A model generated the notes under the pieces. The model was not told the origin of the DNA. It searched no databases and saw nothing but the letters and a program-made list of their open reading frames with translations. From NCBI GenBank assembly GCA_000961765.1, contig LADT01000002.1, forward strand, positions 88,284 to 152,283: 64,000 nt of DNA. Reading direction: 5' to 3'. A program made the position numbers and the translations under genes. Positions 54,092 through 63,178 of the stretch are shown here, one piece after another (positions within the stretch are counted from its first letter, which is position 1; every line of letters starts with the position of its first letter). The stretch comes from Clostridiaceae bacterium BRH_c20a. GTDB lineage: Bacteria > Bacillota > Peptococcia > Peptococcales > BICA1-8.

Positions 54092-54106
54092 TTTATATAA
54101 CACCAC

Positions 54107-54451
54107 AAACTTATAATTATATTTTTTCGATTCTTAGTATTTAGGTGCAGAACCATGAGTAGCTTGAATTATAGCTACTCATCTCCCATACTTAAACAAA
54201 ATGCCTTACCGATCCTCACCACCCGTTCCACCATAGCATCCTATAAAGACTCTTTATATTTAATTCGGATATACTATTATTGAACTCAATTTGTGAAATT
54301 TTCAATACCAGTTTTCAAAATTCCCAGCTGCATATTTCATTCATACCCTTATGAACAATTGTACCATCGCCTTTAATAAAAGGAATAATTGGATACTTTG
54401 GTATCTTTCGAAATTAATTACTGACCTATAAAAGACGTAAGAATATTCCTT
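54107..54451. other. 345-bp gap between larA-like and moaD-like genes
   Basis: No intact gene. It contains a perfect 10-bp stem ATGAGTAGCT/AGCTACTCAT at 54155-54182 (8-base loop, no U-run) and a short frame at 54315-54413 discussed separately. The TATAAT-like sequence about 20 bases before moaD has no convincing -35 partner. Confidence 0.55.
54315..54413 (-). pseudogene. Possible isocitrate-dehydrogenase-like N-terminal remnant
   Basis: A 32-codon frame bounded by stops contains P-K-Y-P-I-I-P-F-I-K-G-D-G-T, which resembles the N-P-I-I-P-F-I-E-G-D-G-T-G start of NADP isocitrate dehydrogenases. The similarity ends after about 14 residues and there is no start codon. It may be chance. Confidence 0.22.
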
Positions 54452-55732
54452 CTAATTTTGAACAACCGGTATACAATCTATGGCATATGGCATACAAAGT
54501 ATAGAGAGATCTTCTAGATTGTTCAATGTAAAAACTACTTCGTCGAGAGAAGTAAAACCAGACATAAACATTTGTGCCAATTCATTAGGCAAAATATTAT
54601 TAGTAACAATTATTAATTTAAATTTTTTCAAGGCTCTTGCATACATATAAGCTTTTGAGGAGTGATTAGCTGAAAATCCATTTATTGAAAAATCCCTAAT
54701 AACCTCCTCTATACTTTTGGCATTTTTAAGTACTTGACCAAATTTCCCAACCCCTTTACAACATTTCGCAATTAAGACAATAGTTCCACCAATTTTCGTG
54801 ACTTGTTCTGCTACAGCTACTGCCTTTTGAGCCTGATGCAAATCTATATCTTTAGGAAAACCTCCTGGGCTAACAAATACTATATCATAACGTTGACGGA
54901 CTTTTTTTACCCAAGCCTTCTCACAAATTGCTACACCTTGTAAGTGCGCATTTACTAAATCCCCAGCAACTGCACCAATTAATTCACCTTTATAATTTTT
55001 AACAACATTCACTATAAAGTCAACTCCGGCTAATTCTGCAGCTTGAATTGCTTCCTCATGAAAAGAGTTGCCATTAATAACTCCCATAACAGGAAACTCT
55101 GGCCGAATAGGAAATGAATGATGTATTTGTAAAGTTTTCAAACCTGCTATTCCAGGAACCACTGATTTTCTACCGCCACTATAACCTGCGGATTGATGTG
55201 GGGTTATAATCCCTGTAAGGATCCTTAATGAAGCTTGAATATAATACTTGTTTACATATACCGGCAAACCTTTTTTTGTTATTCCAACAAATGATAACTG
55301 TTCTTCGTCACAACAATCATGATTTATAATCAATATTTTTGAAAACCAAAAACCCACCATTTTTTTAATATCTTCGTCTGAACATAATTCATGATTGCCA
55401 TTTGCAATAATTACAGTAATTTGGTCAAGACTAATTCCTGACTTCACTAATTCATCGATAATTAACGTCAACATAGTTTCAGTTGGTGAAGGTCTTGTAA
55501 TATCGTTAATAACGATAGCTACACTATCCCTTCCCAATGATACTTCACTCAAACGAGGTGAACCAATAGGGTGCAAGATAGCATTTTTAATTGCTAATAA
55601 CGGATTATTTAATGGTTGAATGTATTCAGGCATTAATACCTCTGTATTTATAGGCAATTCAGTGTCTATAAAAGAATTACCATAAGGGAATTTTACTTTT
55701 TTTAGCTTGCTACCTTTATTGAATTGTTTCAT
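54452..55732 (-). CDS. LarA-like nickel-dependent racemase/epimerase (DUF2088)
   Basis: The Lar superfamily uses a nickel-pincer nucleotide to racemise 2-hydroxy acids. The 426 residues (start ATG at 55732, overlapping the AOR stop by 17 bases) show D-I-T-R-P (77-81), the catalytic-histidine segment G-N-H-E (H114), and P-H-Q-S-A-G-Y-S-G-G-R-K (H179, K189), then H204/H205. In classical LarA the first motif is G-T-H-R-P, so the T-to-N and R-to-E changes suggest a different substrate. The cofactor genes larB, larC and larE are not in the window. Confidence 0.85.
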   Translation of the reverse strand: MKQFNKGSKLKKVKFPYGNSFIDTELPINTEVLMPEYIQPLNNPLLAIKNAILHPIGSPRLSEVSLGRDSVAIVINDITRPSPTETMLTLIIDELVKSGISLDQITVIIANGNHELCSDEDIKKMVGFWFSKILIINHDCCDEEQLSFVGITKKGLPVYVNKYYIQASLRILTGIITPHQSAGYSGGRKSVVPGIAGLKTLQIHHSFPIRPEFPVMGVINGNSFHEEAIQAAELAGVDFIVNVVKNYKGELIGAVAGDLVNAHLQGVAICEKAWVKKVRQRYDIVFVSPGGFPKDIDLHQAQKAVAVAEQVTKIGGTIVLIAKCCKGVGKFGQVLKNAKSIEEVIRDFSINGFSANHSSKAYMYARALKKFKLIIVTNNILPNELAQMFMSGFTSLDEVVFTLNNLEDLSILCMPYAIDCIPVVQN

Positions 55733-57575
55733 TAGGATCACTCCAGAAATCATATCTCAAATTTAATTTATCTAACAATTCTTCTGTAGGATTTCCTTGA
55801 ATCGTCCAACCACGATAAGAATAATAATCATGCAACATTTTTTCGAAATCTGGCACATTACCTTCCGTTCCACCTTCAGTTAAAGACTTAAATATTCTTG
55901 GTGGCAAACGTTCTTCTTCTTTAATTTTCATGCCGTATTTTAAATTTATTAAACGTTTAAGAGTTATACTTCGTTCACCAACCAGTAAAAATTTTTCTAG
56001 ATTAAATTCCCAACCTGTTACTAAATTCAACATCTCTACTATGTCATAGACATTAATTTTTGGAATCAAAAACTGACATAATTTTAAAGCATTATAAAGT
56101 TCCGAATAGTTTTGCATCACAGCCACAAGGCGCCCTTTATCCTCTGAACTAAAACGATCTAAAGCTTTAGGAAAACCTATTTCCGCTATACCATTTCGTT
56201 CTAAAATATGTGTGCATTGACGATGACAAGCACCTCTTGGACCAGTAGCATAAGCAACCGCTAAACTAGTTAAGGCTCTTGGATCATGATATGGGAACTC
56301 TAAACCTTTAACATGCATGGCAAATTCGTCTGCTGATGATCCAAGTCTTTCTGCCATTTTTTTGACACCAAGTGCTAAAAATTCACCCAATCCATTTCTA
56401 TAGACAATATTATAAATATAATATATTATAGCTTCCCCATTACCCCAGATTAAAGGTGGAGTATTAGAGTCATCTAATAAAAGACCTTTTTCAATGGCCT
56501 CCATTGCGAAAGCGATAACACCGCTAGTGGATATAGTGTCAAGTCCTAAACGATTACAAGCATCGTTGGCCTCAATAACTACCTCAATATCATCGATTAG
56601 ACAAAGAGAACCAAAACCTGCAAGAGTTTCATATTCTGGTCCGCCGGCAATTGTTCCTGTAAATTTACCACGGGGTATCCTTACAACACGCCCGCATCCA
56701 ATAAAACAGTGTGGACAATGATAGCTTTTTACTAAATACTCGGATGCTAACCTTTCACCGCTAATTTTATGGGCCTCTTCTACCCAGTTACCCATATCCC
56801 AATTCTTAGCAGGCATATCGCCAACTATTGCATTTCCTACTACGCCTCCTGCTGTACCATATTTTTTACGCATTGTCGACCAATCAAGTAAAGGGGGTAT
56901 TACTTCTTTTATTTTTTTTCTAAGACCATGAGAGTCAGATATTTCAATCTCAGTATCTCCTTTAACAGCAATGGCTTTTAGTTTTTTTGACCCCATCACC
57001 GTACCTAAACCGCAACGTCCTGCAGCCCTCCCATCAATACCTTCACTAATAATTGAAGCGAAAGGTATTAGGTTTTCTCCTCCTGGCCCTATACAAGCAA
57101 TTGAAGTATTTTTCGGTGTATACTCCAATATCATTTCTGTAGTTTCATAAGTATCTTTACCCCATAAAAATTCAGCATCCCGGATCTCAACTATATCATT
57201 ATCAATAAAAATATAAACTGGTTTAGCAGAACAACCAGTCACTATTAACCCATCATACCCAGCGCGTTTTAATTTGTCGCCAAAAATCCCGCCACTATCT
57301 GACTCTCCCCAAATATTTGTTGCTGGTGAACGTGATACAACAGCAAAACGCCCGGATGTAGGAATATTAGTTCCTGTGAAAGGTCCTGTTAAAAAAATAA
57401 TAGGATTTTCATTACTAAGAGAACTTACTCGAGGATTTGAAAATTTAGTTATGAGATATGCACCTAGACTGGTTCCCCCAATAAACTGTTGTAGAATCTC
57501 TTCAGATAGAATTACTTTTTCAGTCCTCCTAGTACTTAAATTTATATGTAATATCCCACCTTTATAACCGTACAT
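55716..57575 (-). CDS. aor: Tungsten/molybdenum aldehyde ferredoxin oxidoreductase
   Basis: Oxidises aldehydes to acids with ferredoxin (or the reverse) using a bis-pterin W or Mo centre and a [4Fe-4S] cluster. The 619 residues are full length. The cluster ligands C287, C290, C294 and C500 are all present. Pterin-binding segments include D-G-R-A-A-G-R-C-G-L-G-T-V-M-G-S-K and G-P-R-G-A-C-H. TGGGGTG lies upstream. A hairpin separates it from dctP, and larA follows by overlap. Cytoplasmic, oxygen-sensitive type enzyme. Confidence 0.95.
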   Translation of the reverse strand: MYGYKGGILHINLSTRRTEKVILSEEILQQFIGGTSLGAYLITKFSNPRVSSLSNENPIIFLTGPFTGTNIPTSGRFAVVSRSPATNIWGESDSGGIFGDKLKRAGYDGLIVTGCSAKPVYIFIDNDIVEIRDAEFLWGKDTYETTEMILEYTPKNTSIACIGPGGENLIPFASIISEGIDGRAAGRCGLGTVMGSKKLKAIAVKGDTEIEISDSHGLRKKIKEVIPPLLDWSTMRKKYGTAGGVVGNAIVGDMPAKNWDMGNWVEEAHKISGERLASEYLVKSYHCPHCFIGCGRVVRIPRGKFTGTIAGGPEYETLAGFGSLCLIDDIEVVIEANDACNRLGLDTISTSGVIAFAMEAIEKGLLLDDSNTPPLIWGNGEAIIYYIYNIVYRNGLGEFLALGVKKMAERLGSSADEFAMHVKGLEFPYHDPRALTSLAVAYATGPRGACHRQCTHILERNGIAEIGFPKALDRFSSEDKGRLVAVMQNYSELYNALKLCQFLIPKINVYDIVEMLNLVTGWEFNLEKFLLVGERSITLKRLINLKYGMKIKEEERLPPRIFKSLTEGGTEGNVPDFEKMLHDYYSYRGWTIQGNPTEELLDKLNLRYDFWSDPNETIQ

Positions 57576-57603
57576 TATATCACCCCATTTGCGATATTTT
57601 ATG

Positions 57604-57642
57604 ATAAAATAGGGCAGTAATTTAATGAAAAAGTTACTGCCC
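57604..57642 (-). terminator. Hairpin terminator between dctP and aor
   Basis: On the minus strand GGGCAGTAA pairs with TTACTGCCC (9 bp, 13-base loop), followed by TATTTTATC. The imperfect U-run suggests partial termination, giving more transporter than enzyme transcript. Confidence 0.7.
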
Positions 57643-57661
57643 TTTCTTTCATTAAATTATT

Positions 57662-58699
57662 CTAATTCTGAGCTTCTATAATTTCATCAATTAACTCCCC
57701 AAAATTTTTTCTATACTTCTCCCAAACAGGTTGAACCTGTTTTTGAAATGACGCTAAGTCAACTTGTTCCTCGATATTTACTCCCTCTTCCTTTAGCTTT
57801 TCCAATGCCTGTTTTTCACTTTCCTCGTTGGCCTGATATTGAAAAGGAATTGCTTCTTTAGCAGATTCGATAATAGCTTCTTGAACATTTGTTGGGAGTT
57901 GATTAAATTTATTTAAGGACACCATCAAAGGGGCAGCTGTATAAGTATGCCGAGTCAAAGAAACGTTTTTTGCAACTTCAAAAAATTTTTGGGTATAAAT
58001 CTGAGAAATCCCAGTTTCTCCAGCATCAACAATACCTTGTTGAATAGAAGTATATAAATCATCCCACGGAAGTACAGTAGGACTTGCATTTACTGCTTTA
58101 AACATATCAATATAAACTTCGCTGTCCATTACCCTTACTCTTAGACCTTTCATATCTTCTGAAATTTTAATATTTTTTTTACTATTAAATAAATTACGAA
58201 ATCCGCCATCAAAATAACCAAGAACCTTTATGTTTTTTTCTTCCAGACTCTTACCTAGATTTGTTCCAACTTCAGAATCAAGTACCTTATGTGCATTATC
58301 TGGGTCTTTAAAAAGAAATGGAATATCTAAAACTCCAAAATTCTTATTGTAGCTGACAAGATGGGCACTTGCAGCTATACCTAAATCAATGGTTCCAAGT
58401 TGAAGACCTTGAGCTGTTTCTTTAGGTCCACCTAAAGAGTTATTTGGAAATATCTCAATATCAACTTGGCCATTTGTTTTTTGGTTCACTAATTCTGAAA
58501 ACTTTTTAGCACCAATATGGTAGGGATGACTTTCATTAGTTGGATGTGATAGCTTTAAGGTTATTTTTTCGGGTCCTTGCTCTTGAACTTGAACTTTAGA
58601 ATCTTGCTTTGAATTACTACTCTCATTTCCACATCCGGTTAGTACCAAAGAGACAACCATTAGAATTATTATTAAGAAACTTAAACTCTTTTTATACAT
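57662..58699 (-). CDS. dctP: TRAP transporter solute-binding protein DctP
   Basis: Extracytoplasmic substrate-binding protein of a tripartite ATP-independent transporter. The 345 residues start with a lipoprotein signal (lipobox L-T-G-C near residue 22), then the DctP fold with L-S-H-P-T-N-E-S-H-P and the conserved L-R-V-R-V-M-D-S-E segment, whose arginine normally binds a substrate carboxylate. AAAGGAGG precedes the ATG. The substrate is therefore likely an organic acid. Confidence 0.95.
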   Translation of the reverse strand: MYKKSLSFLIIILMVVSLVLTGCGNESSNSKQDSKVQVQEQGPEKITLKLSHPTNESHPYHIGAKKFSELVNQKTNGQVDIEIFPNNSLGGPKETAQGLQLGTIDLGIAASAHLVSYNKNFGVLDIPFLFKDPDNAHKVLDSEVGTNLGKSLEEKNIKVLGYFDGGFRNLFNSKKNIKISEDMKGLRVRVMDSEVYIDMFKAVNASPTVLPWDDLYTSIQQGIVDAGETGISQIYTQKFFEVAKNVSLTRHTYTAAPLMVSLNKFNQLPTNVQEAIIESAKEAIPFQYQANEESEKQALEKLKEEGVNIEEQVDLASFQKQVQPVWEKYRKNFGELIDEIIEAQN

Positions 58700-58733
58700 T
58701 AAAAAAACCTCCTTTTTTTTAAAAAACTTATGA

Positions 58734-60029
58734 TTAATTTAGGAAGACATCAGGTAAAAATGTAATCAATCCTGGTAAAAATATTAAGATTATTGTAACT
58801 ATAATCATTACTAGAATAAAAGGAATTACTTTTAAAACAATACTCTCAAAACTTACGCCTGCTATAGGGGTAATGACAAAAAGATCAGGTCCAACCGGTG
58901 GTGTAATCATTCCTATAGATAAGGCAACAACTGTAAATACTCCAAAATATATTAGATCAATTCCTAATTTTTGGACCAAAGGCAAAAAGATTGGAACAAG
59001 TAGAACAATAGCTGCAGATGGGTTAGCGAAGCAACCTGCAATTAAATAAATAAAAGTTATTAGAAACATTATTACTAATTTGTTTGTTGACAAACCTAAT
59101 ATTCCAGATGCAACCTTTTGAGGTATACTTAGTGAAACCATTAACCAACCAAATATTGCAGCGCATCCCATTAACAATATAATAGTTGAACTTTCAATAA
59201 ATGAGATCTTTGCTGCATTCCATATTTTTTCCATGTTAATTTCTCGATAAATAATACCTAAGAAAATACTGTAAAATACTGATATTGCTGCTGCTTCTGT
59301 TGCAGTAAATATACCAAGATAAATACCACCTAAAACTATTACGGGCAAGGTAAGTGCCCAAAATGCGTCTTTAAAAGATCCCATGATCTCCTTAATGTCT
59401 AATTTTCTACCTGAACCAACATATCCATTTTTTTTTGAAACCATATAAGTTACTATCATAATCCCCAATCCGATAATTACTCCTGGTATAAACCCACCTA
59501 AAAATAATTTAGCTACAGATACCTCTGCTGTCATAGCGAACACTACCATGGCTATACTAGGTGGAATTATCATACCAATGCACCCGGCTGCGGCAATTAA
59601 AGCACCAGAGAAAGCTCTATCATAATTATGTTTTTCCATCTGTGGTATCATCGCTTTTCCAATTGCTGCTGCATTAGCAGCAGATGATCCGGATAGTGCC
59701 GCAAAAAACATACATGCTAGAGTGCACACATGAGCCATACCACCTGTAATTGTATGTGTAAAAGAATAGAAAAATTGTACTAACCTTGACGCAATACCAG
59801 CCTCTACAATAATATTTCCAGCAAATATAAAATAAGGTATTGCTAATAGAGAAAATGCGTCTGTACTAGCAAATAATTTTTGTGGAATAAGAATGAGTGG
59901 TATGGAATCTAAACCACCTAAAAATAGCAAGCTGATTATTGTCGATAAAGCTAATGATATTGCTATAGGAATAGATAATATTATTAATACAAAAAATATT
60001 ACAAATAAGCTTATGGAAGCCGCAGCCAT
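58734..60029 (-). CDS. dctM: TRAP transporter large permease DctM
   Basis: Ion-coupled permease subunit of 431 residues, about 12 membrane helices. Family segments include S-G-S-S-A-A-N-A-A-A-I-G, I-P-P-S-I-A-M-V-V-F and the C-terminal G-M-I-T-P-P-V-G. Its start shares one base with the dctQ stop (TAATG). Confidence 0.96.
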   Translation of the reverse strand: MAAASISLFVIFFVLIILSIPIAISLALSTIISLLFLGGLDSIPLILIPQKLFASTDAFSLLAIPYFIFAGNIIVEAGIASRLVQFFYSFTHTITGGMAHVCTLACMFFAALSGSSAANAAAIGKAMIPQMEKHNYDRAFSGALIAAAGCIGMIIPPSIAMVVFAMTAEVSVAKLFLGGFIPGVIIGLGIMIVTYMVSKKNGYVGSGRKLDIKEIMGSFKDAFWALTLPVIVLGGIYLGIFTATEAAAISVFYSIFLGIIYREINMEKIWNAAKISFIESSTIILLMGCAAIFGWLMVSLSIPQKVASGILGLSTNKLVIMFLITFIYLIAGCFANPSAAIVLLVPIFLPLVQKLGIDLIYFGVFTVVALSIGMITPPVGPDLFVITPIAGVSFESIVLKVIPFILVMIIVTIILIFLPGLITFLPDVFLN

Positions 60030-60538
60030 TAGTATTTAACCTCCTTTCTAGATATTCCAGGATTGTTATTTCTGTTAAAATTGTTATATAACAGCCGAAT
60101 CGAAAATAATAACATTAATACTCCACCAATGGGTATACTAATCATTGGTAAACTTAATGATATACGCATGGCTGGAGAATAATTGGATATATTTATTATC
60201 GCAAACTTATATCCTTCAATAACTAAGACCAAACTAAATGCTAAAGTCCCGAAAATAGAAATACCATTAATAATACTTCTAAATGCTTCCGGTACCATAT
60301 CACGAAATGAAGTAATTGTAATATGTGCTTTATTAATTACTGCAACTGCAGAGCCTAAAAGCATTGACCATATAAACAAATACCTAGCTAACTCATCTGT
60401 CCACGGAATAGGATATTTAAATACATATCGTGCTAAAACCTGAACAAAAGTGGTAGTACTCATTATAATAAACAATACAGTTCCAATGATCAGAGTAGCC
60501 TCTTTTGTATAAATTATTAGTTTTGGCTCTTTACGCAT
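60029..60538 (-). CDS. dctQ: TRAP transporter small permease DctQ
   Basis: Four-helix membrane subunit of 169 residues with W-T-D-E-L-A-R-Y-L-F-I-W (near 42) and the following helix typical of DctQ. First of the three TRAP genes in transcription order. The 65-base gap to the upstream hydrolase gene shows no terminator, so read-through is likely. Confidence 0.94.
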   Translation of the reverse strand: MRKEPKLIIYTKEATLIIGTVLFIIMSTTTFVQVLARYVFKYPIPWTDELARYLFIWSMLLGSAVAVINKAHITITSFRDMVPEAFRSIINGISIFGTLAFSLVLVIEGYKFAIINISNYSPAMRISLSLPMISIPIGGVLMLLFSIRLLYNNFNRNNNPGISRKEVKY

Positions 60539-60603
60539 CTTTCACCCGCCTTAATAAAAGTTTGATTTGCTTTAAATATTTGAAAACTGCTTATTAATTT
60601 TAA

Positions 60604-61332
60604 TTAAAAATGATATTGATCGCCTATATTTAGAGTAATAATTTGTGTTTCAGGTGCTAAACGTTTAACTTCCTTTTTAAATATTTCGGGATATTCCTTT
60701 TGAGTTTCTTTATCATAATGGATAGGGATTGCAACGGTTGGGTTTAGCCATGATACTGCAATGGCAGCCTCCCATGGTTCCATTTCTGTTATTGCCCCTG
60801 GAAACATACCAATTGGAATAAGTATTATATTTGGTTTATATAATTCAGCAATTAATTTTAAGTCACCAAAAATGGCTGTATCCCCCATATGATAAATTCT
60901 AGCATCACTATTTGGGAAATTTATGATATATCCTAGTGAAACTCCAGTTAAGAAAGAACTACCATAATCGGTAAAAGAAACATGTTCTGCTCTAACAGCT
61001 TTTATACATACCCACCCTAAATCATGTTTTACACCTTGGGTAACTCGCTTCGTTTTTTCTTTAGATACTCCTTCAGAAATTGCTTTAGTAACAACGTCTC
61101 TAGCTCCAACTAAGGTTGCACCAGTTTTTTTTGTAAGGGGAATTGCACTTCCGAGATGGTCATAGGATCCATGAGTAACTAAAATTAAATCCAGCTTCCC
61201 AATATCATCCACGCCAAGATCGCAATAAGGATTTGGAACAACACTATCCTTTAATAAAGGATCTATAAAAATTTTATGATCATCATTGATTATCTCTACA
61301 TTTGCAACACCTAAGTATTTTAATGAGCCCAT
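60604..61332 (-). CDS. UPF0173/UlaG-like metallo-hydrolase with altered metal motif
   Basis: Metallo-beta-lactamase-fold protein of 242 residues (ATG at 61332 after GGGGTGA). The usual T-H-x-H-x-D-H reads T-H-G-S-Y-D-H: H54, D58 and H59 are kept, but the second histidine is Ser56. The later H-M-G-D-T-A-I-F-G-D and I-P-I-H-Y are intact. UlaG relatives are lactonases, so a lactone or ester substrate linked to the imported acid is possible. The altered ligand may mean mononuclear metal binding. Confidence 0.85.
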   Translation of the reverse strand: MGSLKYLGVANVEIINDDHKIFIDPLLKDSVVPNPYCDLGVDDIGKLDLILVTHGSYDHLGSAIPLTKKTGATLVGARDVVTKAISEGVSKEKTKRVTQGVKHDLGWVCIKAVRAEHVSFTDYGSSFLTGVSLGYIINFPNSDARIYHMGDTAIFGDLKLIAELYKPNIILIPIGMFPGAITEMEPWEAAIAVSWLNPTVAIPIHYDKETQKEYPEIFKKEVKRLAPETQIITLNIGDQYHF

Positions 61333-61482
61333 TATTTTCACCCCTAACTAACATTTTCTTTCAATTGTGAGTATTTTGAAAAAACTATTATCTTTTTTCA
61401 GATATAAACCTGTTTTGATTTTTTCTGCTCAGCAATAATCTTTTGCATTATGGGGGGGAATAATTAATTAGAAATTCAGAAA

Positions 61483-62637
61483 TTACGCACTATAGTTTTT
61501 AATAATTTCTTCATCAATCTCCATTCCAAACCCGGGTTTATCATCTAATTCAATATATCCATTCTCAAATGATTTAATTGGTAGAGTTGTTAAATCCCAT
61601 CGTAATGGATTTTTTTGATCTTTAGCCCAATCACTTTGCATATGTTCAAAAATAAAGCAATCATTAAAGGCTGCGGCTAAGTGTAAAGATACTGCAATAC
61701 ATACGGCTGAAGAACTACCTGTATGTACTAAATAAGGTACATTATAAGCACTAGCTAAACCATGAATTCTCAAACACTCGGTTACACCACCGGCCCTACA
61801 TACATTAGGCTGAATAATATCTACTTTCCCCCGTACAATTAACTCTTTAAGTCCGTATCTTAAGAAATGAGCCTCACCTCCGGCAATAGGGATGTCTAAG
61901 GATTCTGATAATCTTCTATATCCATCATAATCATCGGGGCTAACTGGTTCTTCAAACCATCTAATATTATACTTTTCTAATTCCCTACCAACTTTCAAAG
62001 CAGTTTTAACATCATAACCACAGTTTGCGTCTACCATTAGAGTAATATCTTTTCCCACATGTTCTCTTACTGCTGCAACGGCCATAACATCGGTTTCATA
62101 ACCTTGACCAATTTTAATTTTCATAGCTGTAAAGCCTTGATCCACAAATTTTTGAGCTGTAGCCAGCATTGTTTCCATGCCTCTAAATCTAATAGAAGAG
62201 GCATACGCCCAAATTTTAGGTTTTTCACTACCACCTAATAATCTGTAAACAGGTAGATTCAAAGCTTTACCCTTAATATCCCAAAGAGCTACATCAATAC
62301 CACTAATTGCTTCAATATAAAACCCTTGATAATGCCCCCTGTTCATCATGGTTCCAAAAAGTAATTCCCAGATATATTCAGTATTCATGGGATCTTTACC
62401 AATAAGCAATGGTTTTACATATTCCACAATATCTCGAGTGGCAGTAGGTGCAAGTCTTACCATGCATTCACCATAGCCTGTTATACCTTCATCAGTTTCA
62501 ATTTTAACTAACATAGTACGATACTCTTTAAACACAACCTTCTCTAACTCATCGGCATATGGAATACTTATAGGTGCCTTAATTGGATTATCAATAGGTA
62601 CAACCAGACTAAATGCTTCGACATTTGTAATTTTCAA
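61483..62637 (-). CDS. Mandelate racemase/muconate lactonizing-type enolase-superfamily enzyme
   Basis: Acid-sugar dehydratase or racemase fold, 384 residues from a TTG at 62637 (AAGGAGG upstream). Catalytic positions visible: K173-x-K175, metal ligands D203, E229, E255, N205, and H305. The residue pairing with that histidine, Asp in mandelate racemase (spaced 27 before), is Asn278 here. A capping N-terminal domain (1-130) determines substrate. First gene of the transporter-AOR cluster. Probable reaction: proton abstraction next to a carboxylate; exact product unknown. Confidence 0.88.
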   Translation of the reverse strand: MKITNVEAFSLVVPIDNPIKAPISIPYADELEKVVFKEYRTMLVKIETDEGITGYGECMVRLAPTATRDIVEYVKPLLIGKDPMNTEYIWELLFGTMMNRGHYQGFYIEAISGIDVALWDIKGKALNLPVYRLLGGSEKPKIWAYASSIRFRGMETMLATAQKFVDQGFTAMKIKIGQGYETDVMAVAAVREHVGKDITLMVDANCGYDVKTALKVGRELEKYNIRWFEEPVSPDDYDGYRRLSESLDIPIAGGEAHFLRYGLKELIVRGKVDIIQPNVCRAGGVTECLRIHGLASAYNVPYLVHTGSSSAVCIAVSLHLAAAFNDCFIFEHMQSDWAKDQKNPLRWDLTTLPIKSFENGYIELDDKPGFGMEIDEEIIKNYSA

Positions 62638-62983
62638 CTTTAAAAGCCTCCTTGTTAATTTTATCCAGCTCGGCTGATCTGTTATTCCGCATTTTGTATT
62701 CAGCATGCTGAGTTTTATTTTTTTATATATTCTACATCAATGTTTAAAAACCTTTTGATTTTTATAAAATATTTTAGACTTTTTTCGACAAATTCCATAA
62801 AAAATAAAACTTTTAGTAGTATGGATATCCCTTTAAAACTCTACTCAAAATCATATCAAATCTACAATAATAATCCCTGTAAAGATACTCTATAAACTTA
62901 TTATTCCAACTACCTGCTGTCTACAAAAGTGGCTACAACTTAAAATTTCATTTTTACAAGAGCAGTAATCAACTTGCTTAACT
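62638..62983. other. Upstream region of the enolase-superfamily gene
   Basis: About 345 AT-rich bases. A 12-bp perfect palindrome TCAGCATGCTGA lies at about 62700-62711 and could bind a dimeric regulator such as the GntR protein. A possible promoter (TTGTCG, 17 bases, TTTATA, around 62770-62798) is weak. Confidence 0.4.
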
Positions 62984-63178
62984 GAAGTGTCTGGAAGTGT
63001 CTGGGGACGGTCCTTTGACACGCATGATATAAATACTCATTTTATTTCTAGATAATTTTAACAATCCCATAGCTATATCACGTATTGCCCCTCCAGGCAT
63101 GTTTGAGATACTTAGTATTTTAAAGTATTTATTTACTTTTGCCTTTTCGTCAACATAATTGATTGTATGCTCTTCCAT
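62978..63178 (-). CDS. Short protein of unknown family ending in a REP-like repeat
   Basis: The ATG at 63178 follows a good GGAGGG site and opens a 66-residue frame. The central N-M-P-G-G-A-I-R-D-I-A-M-G-L-L-K-L segment looks like a structured helix pair, but I cannot place the family. The last 14 residues are encoded by the repeat at 62984-63022, so the native C-terminus has been lost or replaced. Possibly the start of a longer gene truncated here. Confidence 0.45.
   Translation of the reverse strand: MEEHTINYVDEKAKVNKYFKILSISNMPGGAIRDIAMGLLKLSRNKMSIYIMRVKGPSPDTSRHFS
62984..63022. repeat. REP-like palindromic repeat
   Basis: The unit GTGTCTGGGGACGGTCCTTT followed by GACAC has outer GTGTC/GACAC and inner GGAC/GTCC complementarity. 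It is preceded by a partial direct repeat of AAGTGTCTGG. It resembles the GGACGGTCC-type REP sequences spread by Y1 transposases in Firmicutes. Confidence 0.6.

Noticed and set aside
54155..54182. Perfect 10-bp stem considered as terminator after larA
   Set aside because: No U-run on either strand, so not listed as a terminator; noted only within the gap description.
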